Shown piece by piece: positions 47,430-53,858 of a stretch of 64,000 bases of DNA. The DNA comes from Mesorhizobium sp. LMG 17147 (GTDB lineage Bacteria; Pseudomonadota; Alphaproteobacteria; Rhizobiales; Rhizobiaceae), in the NCBI RefSeq assembly GCF_024297145.1, contig NZ_JANCTC010000001.1:1-64000 (forward strand), given 5' to 3'. The number at the start of each line of letters is the position of its first letter. Positions within the stretch are counted from its first letter, which is position 1. The translations under genes and the position numbers were made by a program. Under the pieces are notes generated by a model. It did no database searches. It saw nothing but the letters and a program-made list of their open reading frames with translations, and was not told where the DNA came from.

Positions 47430-47519
47430 TTTCTGCGTCGGAATGCCCAACAAGGGCAGCAGTCTGGGATGTCGACAATGCTGGACGCGCCGCATGTCCC
47501 TTCAAAGCGACGCGCTTGT

Positions 47520-47819
47520 TCACTCGATGACCTTCACGATCCTGCGCGTGCCAGGATCGACCAGGACGGTCCGATTGTCGACGACGACGTAGCGGTATTT
47601 GACGCTGGGAACTTCATGAAGCTCGACGGTATCGGGCAGTGTCGAGCCGACATTGAGCTCCACGCCGGGAAGCTGGACGGACGCCAGAGGCTGCTTTTTC
47701 ACATACTCGCGTACGATCGTCTCCTGCTGCGGTTCGATGACCACGTCCTGGGCCGCAGCGGCGCCAACACCCGCAAGCAGCAAGAACCCAGCCGCAGCCG
47801 CGGAAAGATGCATTCTCAT
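47520..47819 (-). CDS. Secreted DUF1236 protein
   Basis: A 99-residue protein with a Sec signal peptide (MRMHLSAAAAGFLLLAGVGAAAAQ) and one DUF1236 domain (VELHEVPSVKYRYVVVDNRTVLVDPGTRRIVKVIE). DUF1236 is a short periplasmic domain common in Rhizobiales, often in stress-response contexts; no biochemical role is established. A perfect EcfG-type promoter lies about 75 bp upstream. It is divergent from another DUF1236 protein with its own EcfG-like promoter. Confidence 0.9.
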   Translation of the reverse strand: MRMHLSAAAAGFLLLAGVGAAAAQDVVIEPQQETIVREYVKKQPLASVQLPGVELNVGSTLPDTVELHEVPSVKYRYVVVDNRTVLVDPGTRRIVKVIE

Positions 47820-47895
47820 GATCGTCTCCTTTCGTCGTGAGCCACCTCTGCGCTGCGCCGCGTCATGCCGTTCGCAGCGGGGTCGCTAGGTCGGT

Positions 47896-47920
47896 AACGT
47901 CACCGGGCAAAGCTTGTTCC
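47896..47920 (-). promoter_or_regulatory. EcfG-type promoter for the 47,520 DUF1236 gene
   Basis: On the minus strand GGAAC (47,920-47,916), 16-nt spacer, CGTT (47,899-47,896). This is an exact match to the alphaproteobacterial general-stress sigma factor consensus GGAAC-N16/17-CGTT. The start codon is about 77 bp downstream. Confidence 0.82.
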
Positions 47921-47957
47921 GCCGCTCGGATCGCTTGCCGTTTCGCTCGGTGAATTT

Positions 47958-47982
47958 GGAACAAAGTTTTTTAGCCGCAGTT
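47958..47982 (+). promoter_or_regulatory. EcfG-type promoter for the repeat-containing DUF1236 gene
   Basis: GGAAC (47,958-47,962), 16-nt spacer, AGTT (47,979-47,982). The -10 differs from CGTT only at its least conserved first base. It is 40 bp before the ATG at 48,022 and back-to-back with the minus-strand EcfG site. Confidence 0.72.
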
Positions 47983-48021
47983 TTACGCGGTGAAGGGACG
48001 CATTTTCCAAGGAGATCTCTC

Positions 48022-48810
48022 ATGAAAGGCGTTCTGATTACCAGCATGCTAGCAATCAGCGTCAGCTGCGGAGCGGCACTTGCCCAGACGCAGCAGTCGA
48101 CCGACGACCAGTCCGGCGCCAATTGCGCAGCCGGCACTGCCAACTGTCCAAATGGCGCAAAGATGGGCGAGCAGGCCCAAGGCAAGGCCGGCGCTACGAC
48201 TGAACAACAGGCGCAGGGCAACAAAAAGCTGAAGACCGACGAGCAAGCCCAGGGCAAGGCTGGCGCTACGACTGACCAGCAGGCTCAGGGCAAGCCGAAA
48301 ATGAAGACCGACGAGCAAGCTCAGGGCAAGGCTGGCGCCACGACTGACCAGCAGGCCACGGGCAACACCAAAATGAAAACCGACGAGCAGGCCCAGGGCA
48401 AAACCGGAACCACCACTACCGAGCAGGCCCAAGGCAACACGAAAATGAAGACCGAGGAGCAGGCTCAGGGCAAGACTGGGACCACGACCAGCGAGCAAAC
48501 TAAGGGCAACGCCTCTACGCAGACGCAGGACCAGAGTTCGACCGCTTCCATCAGCAATGTGACCGTTGAACAGAAGACAGAGATTACCCAGGTCATCAAG
48601 GAAACGAACGTGCAACCCGTTTCCAATGTCGATTTCGACATCTCTGTCGGCGTCGAGGTTCCGCGAAAGAAGGTCCGGCTACATCGTCTGCCGGCGCGCA
48701 TCGTCAAGATTGTTCCGGCTTACGAATCCTATGAATATTTCGTGCTGGCCGATGGCCGAATCGTCATCGTCGATCCGAATACCTACAAGATCGTGCTTAT
48801 CCTGACCTAG
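48022..48810 (+). CDS. Secreted DUF1236-like protein with five 24-residue repeats
   Basis: A 262-residue protein: signal peptide (MKGVLITSMLAISVSCGAALA), a Ser/Thr-Gln linker, five tandem 24-residue repeats (residues about 48-167, consensus TDEQAQGKAGATTDQQAQG then NxKMK), a short linker and a C-terminal DUF1236-like domain (VPRKKVRLHRLPARIVKI...VLADGRIVIVDPNTYKIVLIL). The repeats are very hydrophilic and likely disordered, resembling hydrophilin or LEA-type stress proteins, though no named repeat family fits. The ATG at 48,022 follows AAGGAGAT. Domain function is unknown. Confidence 0.88.
   Translation: MKGVLITSMLAISVSCGAALAQTQQSTDDQSGANCAAGTANCPNGAKMGEQAQGKAGATTEQQAQGNKKLKTDEQAQGKAGATTDQQAQGKPKMKTDEQAQGKAGATTDQQATGNTKMKTDEQAQGKTGTTTTEQAQGNTKMKTEEQAQGKTGTTTSEQTKGNASTQTQDQSSTASISNVTVEQKTEITQVIKETNVQPVSNVDFDISVGVEVPRKKVRLHRLPARIVKIVPAYESYEYFVLADGRIVIVDPNTYKIVLILT
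48163..48522 (+). repeat. Five in-frame 72-bp tandem repeats
   Basis: Units at 48,163-48,234, 48,235-48,306, 48,307-48,378, 48,379-48,450 and 48,451-48,522, each coding for 24 residues around EQAQGK...QG. The repeats are homogeneous in length but differ by several bases, and the last is the most diverged, as expected of slipped duplication. Confidence 0.9.
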
Positions 48811-48927
48811 TTGTAGCCGGACGGTTTGCAAGACCGTTTGATTGCACCGGTAAGCCCGCGGCGCGACTTGCGCGGCGGGCCTTACCGCATCCCGCTCCAC
48901 AGCGTTGCAGCGTCTGCAAATCGCAGA

Positions 48928-49170
48928 TCACGGTCCGTCCTCGGGGCGAGGAGCCAGCATGGTCTGATCGATGGTGTCGGGCAGGCATGGACTTGGAGCG
49001 CACCTCGTTCGGAATGACGCGGTGGCCATGGCATCAATATTCGGGACCAGCACCATTCTCGCGTAGTGCCGCGGCCACAGCGGTTCTCCAAACAAGATGA
49101 AGATGCCGCCAACCATCAGCGCCAGCAACAAGAGCGCCGTTGCGTTTGCAAATATCTCGCCGTAGCGCAT
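48928..49170 (-). CDS. Small membrane protein, unknown function
   Basis: An 80-residue predicted protein with one hydrophobic helix near the N-terminus (ANATALLLLALMVGGIFILF), a short basic stretch (WPRHYARM) and a hydrophilic tail. I do not recognise a family. Support comes from a ribosome site (GGGACAGG) before the ATG at 49,170 and from a perfect EcfG-type promoter about 140 bp upstream with no other larger gene between. The overlapping frame at 48,882-49,112 is an alternative reading but lacks the helix. Confidence 0.5.
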   Translation of the reverse strand: MRYGEIFANATALLLLALMVGGIFILFGEPLWPRHYARMVLVPNIDAMATASFRTRCAPSPCLPDTIDQTMLAPRPEDGP

Positions 49171-49197
49171 GGTAACCTGTCCCGGCCGGAAATCGAT

Positions 49198-49278
49198 TCA
49201 GCCTGTGACAGCGGCAATCGGAACGGCGCCGAAACCCAGCTCTACTGCCCTCGGCGCCTCGCGAATGCCGCCTCCCAT
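49198..49278 (-). CDS. Possible 26-residue small ORF behind an EcfG-type promoter
   Basis: Begins at an ATG (49,278) with a good GGGAGG ribosome site six bases upstream and reads MGGGIREAPRAVELGFGAVP to a TGA at 49,198. It is the first start codon after the perfect EcfG-type promoter at 49,333-49,309, and precedes the 80-residue membrane-protein gene by 27 bp. It could be a leader peptide or a chance ORF. Confidence 0.35.
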   Translation of the reverse strand: MGGGIREAPRAVELGFGAVPIAAVTG

Positions 49279-49308
49279 TGGATCCTCCCGGGAATAGGCC
49301 AAGTGAAT

Positions 49309-49333
49309 AACGGCACTCTCGGTACTTTGTTCC
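49309..49333 (-). promoter_or_regulatory. EcfG-type promoter, perfect consensus
   Basis: On the minus strand GGAAC (49,333-49,329), 16-nt spacer, CGTT (49,312-49,309). It points at the small ORF and membrane protein ending at 48,928 and lies just downstream of the DUF4142 gene. Confidence 0.78.
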
Positions 49334-49403
49334 CGCGGCCGACGACAGCCGCTCCCTTCAAGCCCGGCGTCTCCGTTGGCGAAACCGCTGGCGGTCGTCG
49401 CCC

Positions 49404-49958
49404 TCATTGATGCGCGGCAGCGAGATCCTTCACGTGACGTTCGTGCATTTGCAGCACCGGCAGCGTCTTTTTGGCAAATTCCTTCATCGCCGGATCGTCG
49501 CCGGAATTTGCGTAAGCGGAAAACAGCGCCACCGCTTCCTTATGCGCCTGGGTCTGCATGTCGATGTATTTCGATTGGAAGCTGTCCCCGCTGGCCTCCT
49601 TGAGTTGGTCGAGCAGCGCCTGGTGCTTGGTGTCCAGCGGCGGGCCGGCTGGCGCGGTGGCCGAAGTCGTCTGACCCTTGCTGAGCGCCGCCTTGAACTC
49701 CTCGTCGGCCTTGGTGTGGTCCGTGACCATTTGCGCCGCGAAGGCTTTTACGTCGTCGGCCTTCCCCTGCGTCTGCGCAAGTCGGCTCGATTCGATTTCG
49801 AATGTATTGGCGATGGGCACCGTCTTGACGAACGTCGCAGTGTCAACCTTGCTCATGGTGTCGGTCGTTAGAGGCGTCAGCGTCGCCGATTGGGCAAAAG
49901 CAACCAAAGGCGCGCCGGCCACCATCGCTGCCGCAGTGACGGATAGAAGTGTTTTCAT
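49404..49958 (-). CDS. Periplasmic DUF4142 protein
   Basis: A 184-residue protein with a signal peptide (MKTLLSVTAAAMVAGAPLVAFA) and one DUF4142 domain, a four-helix ferritin-like bundle: FVKTVPIANTFEIESSRLAQ, DDVKAFAAQMVTDHTKADEEFKAAL, YIDMQTQAHKEAVALFSAYANSGDDPAMKEFAKKTLPVLQMHERH. His and Glu positions of the helices resemble metal ligands, but no activity is established. A near-consensus EcfG site precedes it. Family members are typical of rhizobial stress regulons. Confidence 0.9.
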   Translation of the reverse strand: MKTLLSVTAAAMVAGAPLVAFAQSATLTPLTTDTMSKVDTATFVKTVPIANTFEIESSRLAQTQGKADDVKAFAAQMVTDHTKADEEFKAALSKGQTTSATAPAGPPLDTKHQALLDQLKEASGDSFQSKYIDMQTQAHKEAVALFSAYANSGDDPAMKEFAKKTLPVLQMHERHVKDLAAAHQ

Positions 49959-49996
49959 GGGAGCTCTCCGAGGCTGATGTCATCCCTCGATGGCTC

Positions 49997-50021
49997 AACG
50001 CGGAAGCTGCAGCGAGGTTGC
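49997..50021 (-). promoter_or_regulatory. Near-consensus EcfG-type promoter for the DUF4142 gene
   Basis: On the minus strand GCAAC (50,021-50,017; one mismatch to GGAAC), 16-nt spacer, CGTT (50,000-49,997). The distance to the DUF4142 start is about 39 bp. Confidence 0.5.
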
Positions 50022-50200
50022 CTGGTCGTGGCGCCCAGCCGCCGCGACGCCAGACAATAGTTTGGAAACGCAAAACAAAGGACGCCGGCTGCGTCCCGCA
50101 AATCGCAACGCACGCTGCGAGATCGTACGGAATCGTACAAGCTCTTTCGCTTTGCCGCAGTCTTGCTATCGTCGGTCGGGAGAGATGGGTGGAGGCTTCC

Positions 50201-50431
50201 GTGGGGCAGATCAAGTCGCCGCTAGGAATCGGTATTGATACCGACGCTGCCGTTCATACCGCCATGGCCGACTACCATTCCGGCGACATTCTCTCGACCA
50301 CCGTCGTTATAGCCGATTTGCGCAGACGCTTTCCCTGGTTCCGGCAAACCGACGAAGAACTGGTTGGCTTCATCGTTCGGGCGCTGGACGGTCGGCAGAT
50401 CGCCGTCAGCTTCGACCACCGCGGCCGTTAG
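50201..50431 (+). CDS. Small protein of unknown function
   Basis: A 76-residue protein starting at GTG 50,201, which is preceded by GGAGG at 5-bp spacing; the in-frame GTG at 50,189 is a weaker choice. The sequence (DAAVHTAMADYHSGDILSTTVVIADLRRRFPWFRQTDEELVGFIVRALDGRQIAVSFDHRG) is acidic and helical, with no membrane segment or known domain I can name. It may be a small conserved rhizobial protein. A perfect palindrome at 50,456-50,485 follows. Confidence 0.6.
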   Translation: MGQIKSPLGIGIDTDAAVHTAMADYHSGDILSTTVVIADLRRRFPWFRQTDEELVGFIVRALDGRQIAVSFDHRGR

Positions 50432-50455
50432 GCGCTAATTTGCGGCAAAAATCAA

Positions 50456-50485
50456 CAGGCCGCGGAGCCTAGGCTCCGCGGCCTG
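50456..50485. terminator. Bidirectional terminator-like palindrome
   Basis: CAGGCCGCGGAGCC is followed after TA by GGCTCCGCGGCCTG: a 14-bp perfect stem. It lies between convergent genes (end of 50,201-50,431 and of 50,509-50,820) and on the minus strand is followed by TTGATTTTTG, a usable T-rich tail. Confidence 0.75.
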
Positions 50486-50508
50486 GTCAGGCTGTGATCA
50501 CCGGGCGC

Positions 50509-50820
50509 TTACTTGCCGCAGTGGTTGTCGTTCACTGTCGGAGCCATCGTGCCAGGAGCCTTGCCGGTCGCATCGGGCAGAGCCCCCTGCGGGCCTGGCG
50601 GGCAATTCCGGTCGGCATTCGAACTCGTCGTTGAGAAGTCGCGAATGCTGTTGGTGATGGTCGAATCCGTACCGGTGTCCGGGCCGCCATTATTCGGGAC
50701 TACGATCGTCCGCCCGCTGCCGTCGGTAGCGTCTCCGGAGGGATCGCCGACGTTCTGGGCCATCGCTGACGTGGCCAGACCGATCGTAAGCGCGGAAGCT
50801 GCGAGAATTTTCGTGAACAT
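50509..50820 (-). CDS. Small secreted protein, unknown function
   Basis: A 103-residue protein with a signal peptide (MFTKILAASALTIGLATSAMA) and a mature part rich in Gly, Asp, Thr, Pro and Asn, with two Cys residues (RNCPPGPQG and DNHCGK). It shows no enzyme motif or repeat. Similar short secreted proteins occur widely in Rhizobiales and I cannot assign a function. An EcfG-like promoter about 50 bp upstream points to stress-induced expression. Confidence 0.7.
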   Translation of the reverse strand: MFTKILAASALTIGLATSAMAQNVGDPSGDATDGSGRTIVVPNNGGPDTGTDSTITNSIRDFSTTSSNADRNCPPGPQGALPDATGKAPGTMAPTVNDNHCGK

Positions 50821-50866
50821 GATGCTTCTCCTTTTACGAGGGTCGTCGCGTTGCGACTACGAAAAC

Positions 50867-50891
50867 AACCGTTCGGGCGGGCGAAGGTTCC
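50867..50891 (-). promoter_or_regulatory. EcfG-type promoter for the 50,509 secreted protein
   Basis: On the minus strand GGAAC (50,891-50,887), 16-nt spacer, GGTT (50,870-50,867). Only the first base of CGTT differs. Confidence 0.65.
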
Positions 50892-51036
50892 GACAAATTC
50901 CCCATGAATTTCAGCATGTTCTCAGGTGTTCAAGGCGGCCGCCATGCCATTCTCCGCAGGCATGCATCTGGGACTTTTCTGACGGCACGGCCCGGCATTT
51001 TGCTTGCCGCATGAGTGTACGCCTTACCGTTCCGCC

Positions 51037-51061
51037 GGAACAGGAATGGCTCTTGCGAGTT
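51037..51061 (+). promoter_or_regulatory. EcfG-type promoter for the DUF3309 gene
   Basis: GGAAC (51,037-51,041), 16-nt spacer, AGTT (51,058-51,061), about 66 bp before the DUF3309 start. The 307-bp gap from 50,821 to 51,127 carries no gene I can support, only this site and its minus-strand counterpart. Confidence 0.65.
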
Positions 51062-51127
51062 CATACCTTTGTACAATGCGACGCGCTGATACGAATGGCG
51101 GCAGCGCAAACAAGGAGAGCAGACATC

Positions 51128-51292
51128 ATGGGCCTTGGAACCATTCTCATCATCATCTTGGTCCTTGCCTTGCTTGGCGGCTTCAGCGGCTTGGGCGGCG
51201 GACCGTTCTATGGCACCGGCTATTACGGTGGTGGCGGCCTCGGCCTGGTGCTGCTTATCGTCATTATCCTGGTCCTGCTTGGGCGCATTTGA
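51128..51292 (+). CDS. DUF3309 small hydrophobic protein
   Basis: A 54-residue protein: a hydrophobic helix (GTILIIILVLALLGGF), a glycine-rich turn (GLGGGPFYGTGYYGGGG) and a second helix (GLVLLIVIILVLLGRI). This helix-glycine-helix layout is the DUF3309 family of small membrane proteins in alphaproteobacteria, with no known function. The ATG at 51,128 has an AAGGAGAG ribosome site. The EcfG-like promoter suggests general-stress control. Confidence 0.85.
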   Translation: MGLGTILIIILVLALLGGFSGLGGGPFYGTGYYGGGGLGLVLLIVIILVLLGRI

Positions 51293-51297
51293 GGCAT

Positions 51298-51428
51298 GGC
51301 GCGCAAAAGCATGCCCTCGGGCTTGACCCGAGGGTGTGCAGCGGTTTTGTGATAACGACATGCATAAAACAGGAACCTAAAGTGCATCGCATGAGGCCGG
51401 TCAAGCGTGACACGCGTTAGTGTCACGC
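51298..51428. repeat. Probable dispersed rhizobial repeat with two hairpins
   Basis: CCCTCGGG (51,314-51,321) pairs with CCCGAGGG (51,327-51,334), and GCGTGACA (51,405-51,412) pairs with TGTCACGC (51,421-51,428). The stretch between (gataacgacatgcataaaac.. cctaaagtgcatcgcatga) looks like the multi-copy intergenic elements of Mesorhizobium. No ORF in it has coding character. Confidence 0.5.
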
Positions 51429-51430
51429 TC

Positions 51431-51479
51431 GCGACAAAAACGCCTGCCGCTTGGTAATAAGCGCCGGGCGTTTTGTCGT
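51431..51479. terminator. Bidirectional terminator between convergent genes
   Basis: GCGACAAAAACGCC (51,431-51,444) pairs with GGGCGTTTTGTCGT (51,466-51,479), with an inner partial stem CCGCTT / AAGCGC. It lies between DUF3309 (+) and the small minus-strand gene at 51,584-51,781, and supplies A- and T-rich flanks for both directions. Confidence 0.65.
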
Positions 51480-51583
51480 GAAAAGACAAGATTTCCAAGA
51501 TCCTTGGCAAACCGGGACCCTGGCCAGAAAGGGCGACTCGGTGCCGAACCTTTCGGCGCCGAGGACGCCACCATAGCAGCAGC

Positions 51584-51781
51584 TTAGTGTTGGCGATCGG
51601 CGGCCAGCGCTTCTTTCAGATCGGCGCTGAGCACACCCTCGTTGAACAGCGACATGATACGGGCTGCCAACCGCTCGCGGACAGGACTGTCGTCCGCAAC
51701 ACCCAACTCGCGGCAGCAGTCGTCGAGCGCTTTTCTCAGCACGCTCAGTTCGGCTGGAGTTGCTGCACCTTGCATCGACAT
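51584..51781 (-). CDS. Small conserved-looking protein, unknown function
   Basis: A 65-residue protein from the ATG at 51,781 (GGGAGGAT ribosome site), reading MSMQGAATPAELSVLRKALD and then DDCCRELGVADDSPVRERLAARIMSLF and NEGVLSADLKEALAADRQH. It is all-helical and acidic, without a signal or membrane segment; the CC pair and ERLAARIM segment resemble short rhizobial proteins annotated only as hypothetical. I do not assign a role. The same frame extends to 51,865 but that part has no ribosome site. Confidence 0.6.
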   Translation of the reverse strand: MSMQGAATPAELSVLRKALDDCCRELGVADDSPVRERLAARIMSLFNEGVLSADLKEALAADRQH

Positions 51782-51865
51782 GCCATCCTCCCTTGAAAAG
51801 GGCGAAAGCGCGAAGCGTCTTTCAAGCGTCCACTCGCCATACCTGTGTGGACGACTCCAATTCAA

Positions 51866-52279
51866 TTAGCGCCGCTCTCGTCCAAACTCAATGTACAGAA
51901 ATTACCAAGCAGACAGTTTGGGAACGACTGTCTCGCACCTGCATTGTTGCTGCGATCCAACCCACCCTCATTTGGATCACTGGGCGTAGCCCACGACGCC
52001 CGAATGGAGCCCGTTGCATCCCTCGCGACGGGCTCTTTCGAGTTCGGCGATCTCAATTGTCGTTTTCGTACGAAACCGTCTTTGGTACGTTTCCAACTCT
52101 AACTTTCAGTCGGATGCTTTCGTAGGCAAGCGGCAGGAGAACTGCCGTGCATCGATTCATTTTTTTATTTAGTAGGCTCCATACCTTTCAGTGCTTATAT
52201 AAGCGCTATCGTTCGCAGGTTATACCGGGCGCGGACGGCTGGGAGATAAGAAAGCTCTTGCCCTGTTTTGGGCCCAGCT
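51866..52279. other. Intergenic region before the Crp-like gene
   Basis: 414 bp with lower GC than the surroundings and no convincing gene; open frames at 51,760-52,125 and 51,845-52,102 have no coding character. It contains the perfect 12-bp palindrome GCTTATATAAGC at 52,193-52,204, 75 bp before the regulator start, flanked by T-rich sequence. That may be a promoter element or operator. Confidence 0.45.
52193..52204. promoter_or_regulatory. AT-rich palindrome upstream of Crp-like gene
   Basis: GCTTATATAAGC is a perfect 12-bp palindrome about 75 bp before the ATG at 52,280. It is a candidate operator, possibly for autoregulation by the Crp-like protein, though it does not match the classic TGTGA or TTGAT half-sites. 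Confidence 0.35.
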
Positions 52280-53029
52280 ATGTCTGATCCAGCGACTTCC
52301 AATAAGAATCCATATTCCAATAAAAATCCATACAAAAACAAGCTGTTGCGCCGAATGAACGCCGGCGATTTCGCTTCTCTCGAGCCGCACATCGAGCGCT
52401 GTTCGCTGGAGTTACGGCAATCGCTCGAAGTGTCCGGATCGCCGATCGAGGCCATCTATTTCCTCGAGGAGGGTATCGGTTCCGTGGTTGCGAAGATGCC
52501 GAACGGCAGCGATGCGGAAGTTGGCCTTGTCGGCTTGGAAGGTATGACCGGCTCGGCCCTGATAATGGGCGACGACCGTACGGTCCATGATTGCTATGTG
52601 CAGCTGGCGGGAGAAGCCGCCAAGATCGACGCCGAGCCGTTCAAAGCGGCGCTGACACAAAGCCCGACGCTGCGGCTGTTCTTGCTGCGCTACGTGCAAT
52701 ATCTGCATGTACAGACTGGCTTTACCGCGCTGGTCAACGCGCGATCGAAACTTGAAGACCGGCTGGCGCGCTGGCTGCTGATGTGTGACGATCGGGTGGA
52801 CGGCGGCCGGCTGGCGATCACTCACGAATTCCTGTCGATCATGCTTGGCGTAAGGCGCCCGGGTGTCACGGTCGCGCTGCAGCTGCTTGAGGGGCGAGGG
52901 CTCATCCGGTCCCGCCGCGGCGAAATTATCATCCGCGACCGCGATGGTCTCGTCGCACTGGCAGATGGCGGCTACGGCTTGGCCGAGGCCGAATACATCC
53001 GCCTGTTCGAGCATATCGGCGAGCGCTGA
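52280..53029 (+). CDS. Crp/Fnr family transcriptional regulator
   Basis: A 249-residue regulator with an N-terminal cyclic-nucleotide-binding-like barrel (about 35-140; IEAIYFLEEGIGSVVAKMPNGSDAEVGLVGLEGMTG) and a C-terminal winged helix (about 165-235; DRLARWLLMCDDRV, ITHEFLSIMLGVRRPGVTVALQLLEGRGLIRSRRGEIIIRDRDGL). There is no FNR-type cysteine cluster, so an iron-sulfur oxygen sensor is unlikely; the ligand is unknown. It begins with an odd Asn/Lys-rich repeat (NKNPYSNKNPYKNK). It sits in the stress-gene block but has no clear EcfG site. Confidence 0.88.
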   Translation: MSDPATSNKNPYSNKNPYKNKLLRRMNAGDFASLEPHIERCSLELRQSLEVSGSPIEAIYFLEEGIGSVVAKMPNGSDAEVGLVGLEGMTGSALIMGDDRTVHDCYVQLAGEAAKIDAEPFKAALTQSPTLRLFLLRYVQYLHVQTGFTALVNARSKLEDRLARWLLMCDDRVDGGRLAITHEFLSIMLGVRRPGVTVALQLLEGRGLIRSRRGEIIIRDRDGLVALADGGYGLAEAEYIRLFEHIGER

Positions 53030-53122
53030 CGGCGCTTTCCTCGCCGATTGCTGCCGCAGGTCGAGGCCCTTGCGACACCACACGCGGGTCGGAAAAAATT
53101 TTCAAAGCTCCCGCAGCGTCAG

Positions 53123-53147
53123 GGAACTTGTTTCCCGTCGGAGGGTT
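53123..53147 (+). promoter_or_regulatory. EcfG-type promoter for the DUF892 gene
   Basis: GGAAC (53,123-53,127), 16-nt spacer, GGTT (53,144-53,147), 50 bp before the start codon at 53,198. Confidence 0.7.
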
Positions 53148-53197
53148 ATCGGACACCTCCACTTTGCGAGGCGGCACCAACCATTCGGGAGAGGATC

Positions 53198-53725
53198 ATG
53201 GCGACCACGAAAAAGGCCGCGAAGGCGGCAAGCAAGGGCCTTGAGGATCTGTTCCTCGACGGGCTCAAAGACCTCTACTACGCCGAGAAGAAGATACTGA
53301 AAGCGCTGCCCAAAATGGCCAAGGGCGCGGAGTCGGAAGAAGTGACCGCCGCTTTCGAGAAACACCGCATGGAAACCGAAGGACATGTCGACCGCCTCGA
53401 GGAGGTGTTCGAGAAATTCGGCAAGCCGGCCCGCGGCAAAACCTGTCCGGCAATTGACGGCATCATCGAAGAGGGCTCGGAAATGCTCGAGGAGTATAAT
53501 GGTGCTCCCGCGCTCGACGCCGGGCTTGTCGGTGCGGCGCAAGCTGTCGAACATTACGAGATCGCTCGCTACGGCACTTTGATCGCGTGGGCGGAAGAAC
53601 TTGGCAAGAGCGACGTTGTCGAGCTGCTCAGGGCAACTCTCAAGGAAGAGGTCGCGACCGACGAAGCGCTTTCCAAGCTCGGCGAAAGCGGTGTCAACGA
53701 ACGCGCAATGCAAGAAGCCGCTTGA
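53198..53725 (+). CDS. YciE/DUF892 ferritin-like protein
   Basis: A 175-residue four-helix protein: an N-terminal Lys/Ala-rich tail (MATTKKAAKAASKG), then the DUF892 fold with LFLDGLKDLYYAEKKILKALPKMA, HRMETEGHVDRLEEVFEKFG, GLVGAAQAVEHYEIARYGTL and ATLKEEVATDEALSKLGE. The Glu and His residues are placed as in ferritin-like diiron sites. Family members are induced by stress and stationary phase, with unclear activity. The ATG at 53,198 follows GGGAGAGG; an EcfG-like promoter lies 50 bp upstream. Confidence 0.92.
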   Translation: MATTKKAAKAASKGLEDLFLDGLKDLYYAEKKILKALPKMAKGAESEEVTAAFEKHRMETEGHVDRLEEVFEKFGKPARGKTCPAIDGIIEEGSEMLEEYNGAPALDAGLVGAAQAVEHYEIARYGTLIAWAEELGKSDVVELLRATLKEEVATDEALSKLGESGVNERAMQEAA

Positions 53726-53858
53726 TTTCAAAACCGCAACCGAGCCTCGGAAATGTTGCCAAGGCTCGGTTGGCCGCGGCGAACCAGTGAATTGCATTGG
53801 TCCGTCATGAACGGTAGAGCGGGCGGCTAGAGCCTTGAAGCGGGGCCTCGGAGCGGAC

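Noticed and set aside
47212..47519. A SAM-type riboswitch before metQ
   Set aside because: I looked for SAM-II and SAM/SAH core patterns in the metQ leader and found no convincing match; only a GC hairpin at 47,402-47,429 is present. A covariance-model search would decide.
48163..48522. CRISPR array
   Set aside because: The 72-bp repeats are contiguous, in frame and code for a protein; there are no spacers and no cas genes.
51760..52125. Protein genes in the 51.9-52.3 kb gap
   Set aside because: Frames are short, overlap each other, use rare codons and lack ribosome sites; the region is AT-richer and best treated as non-coding.
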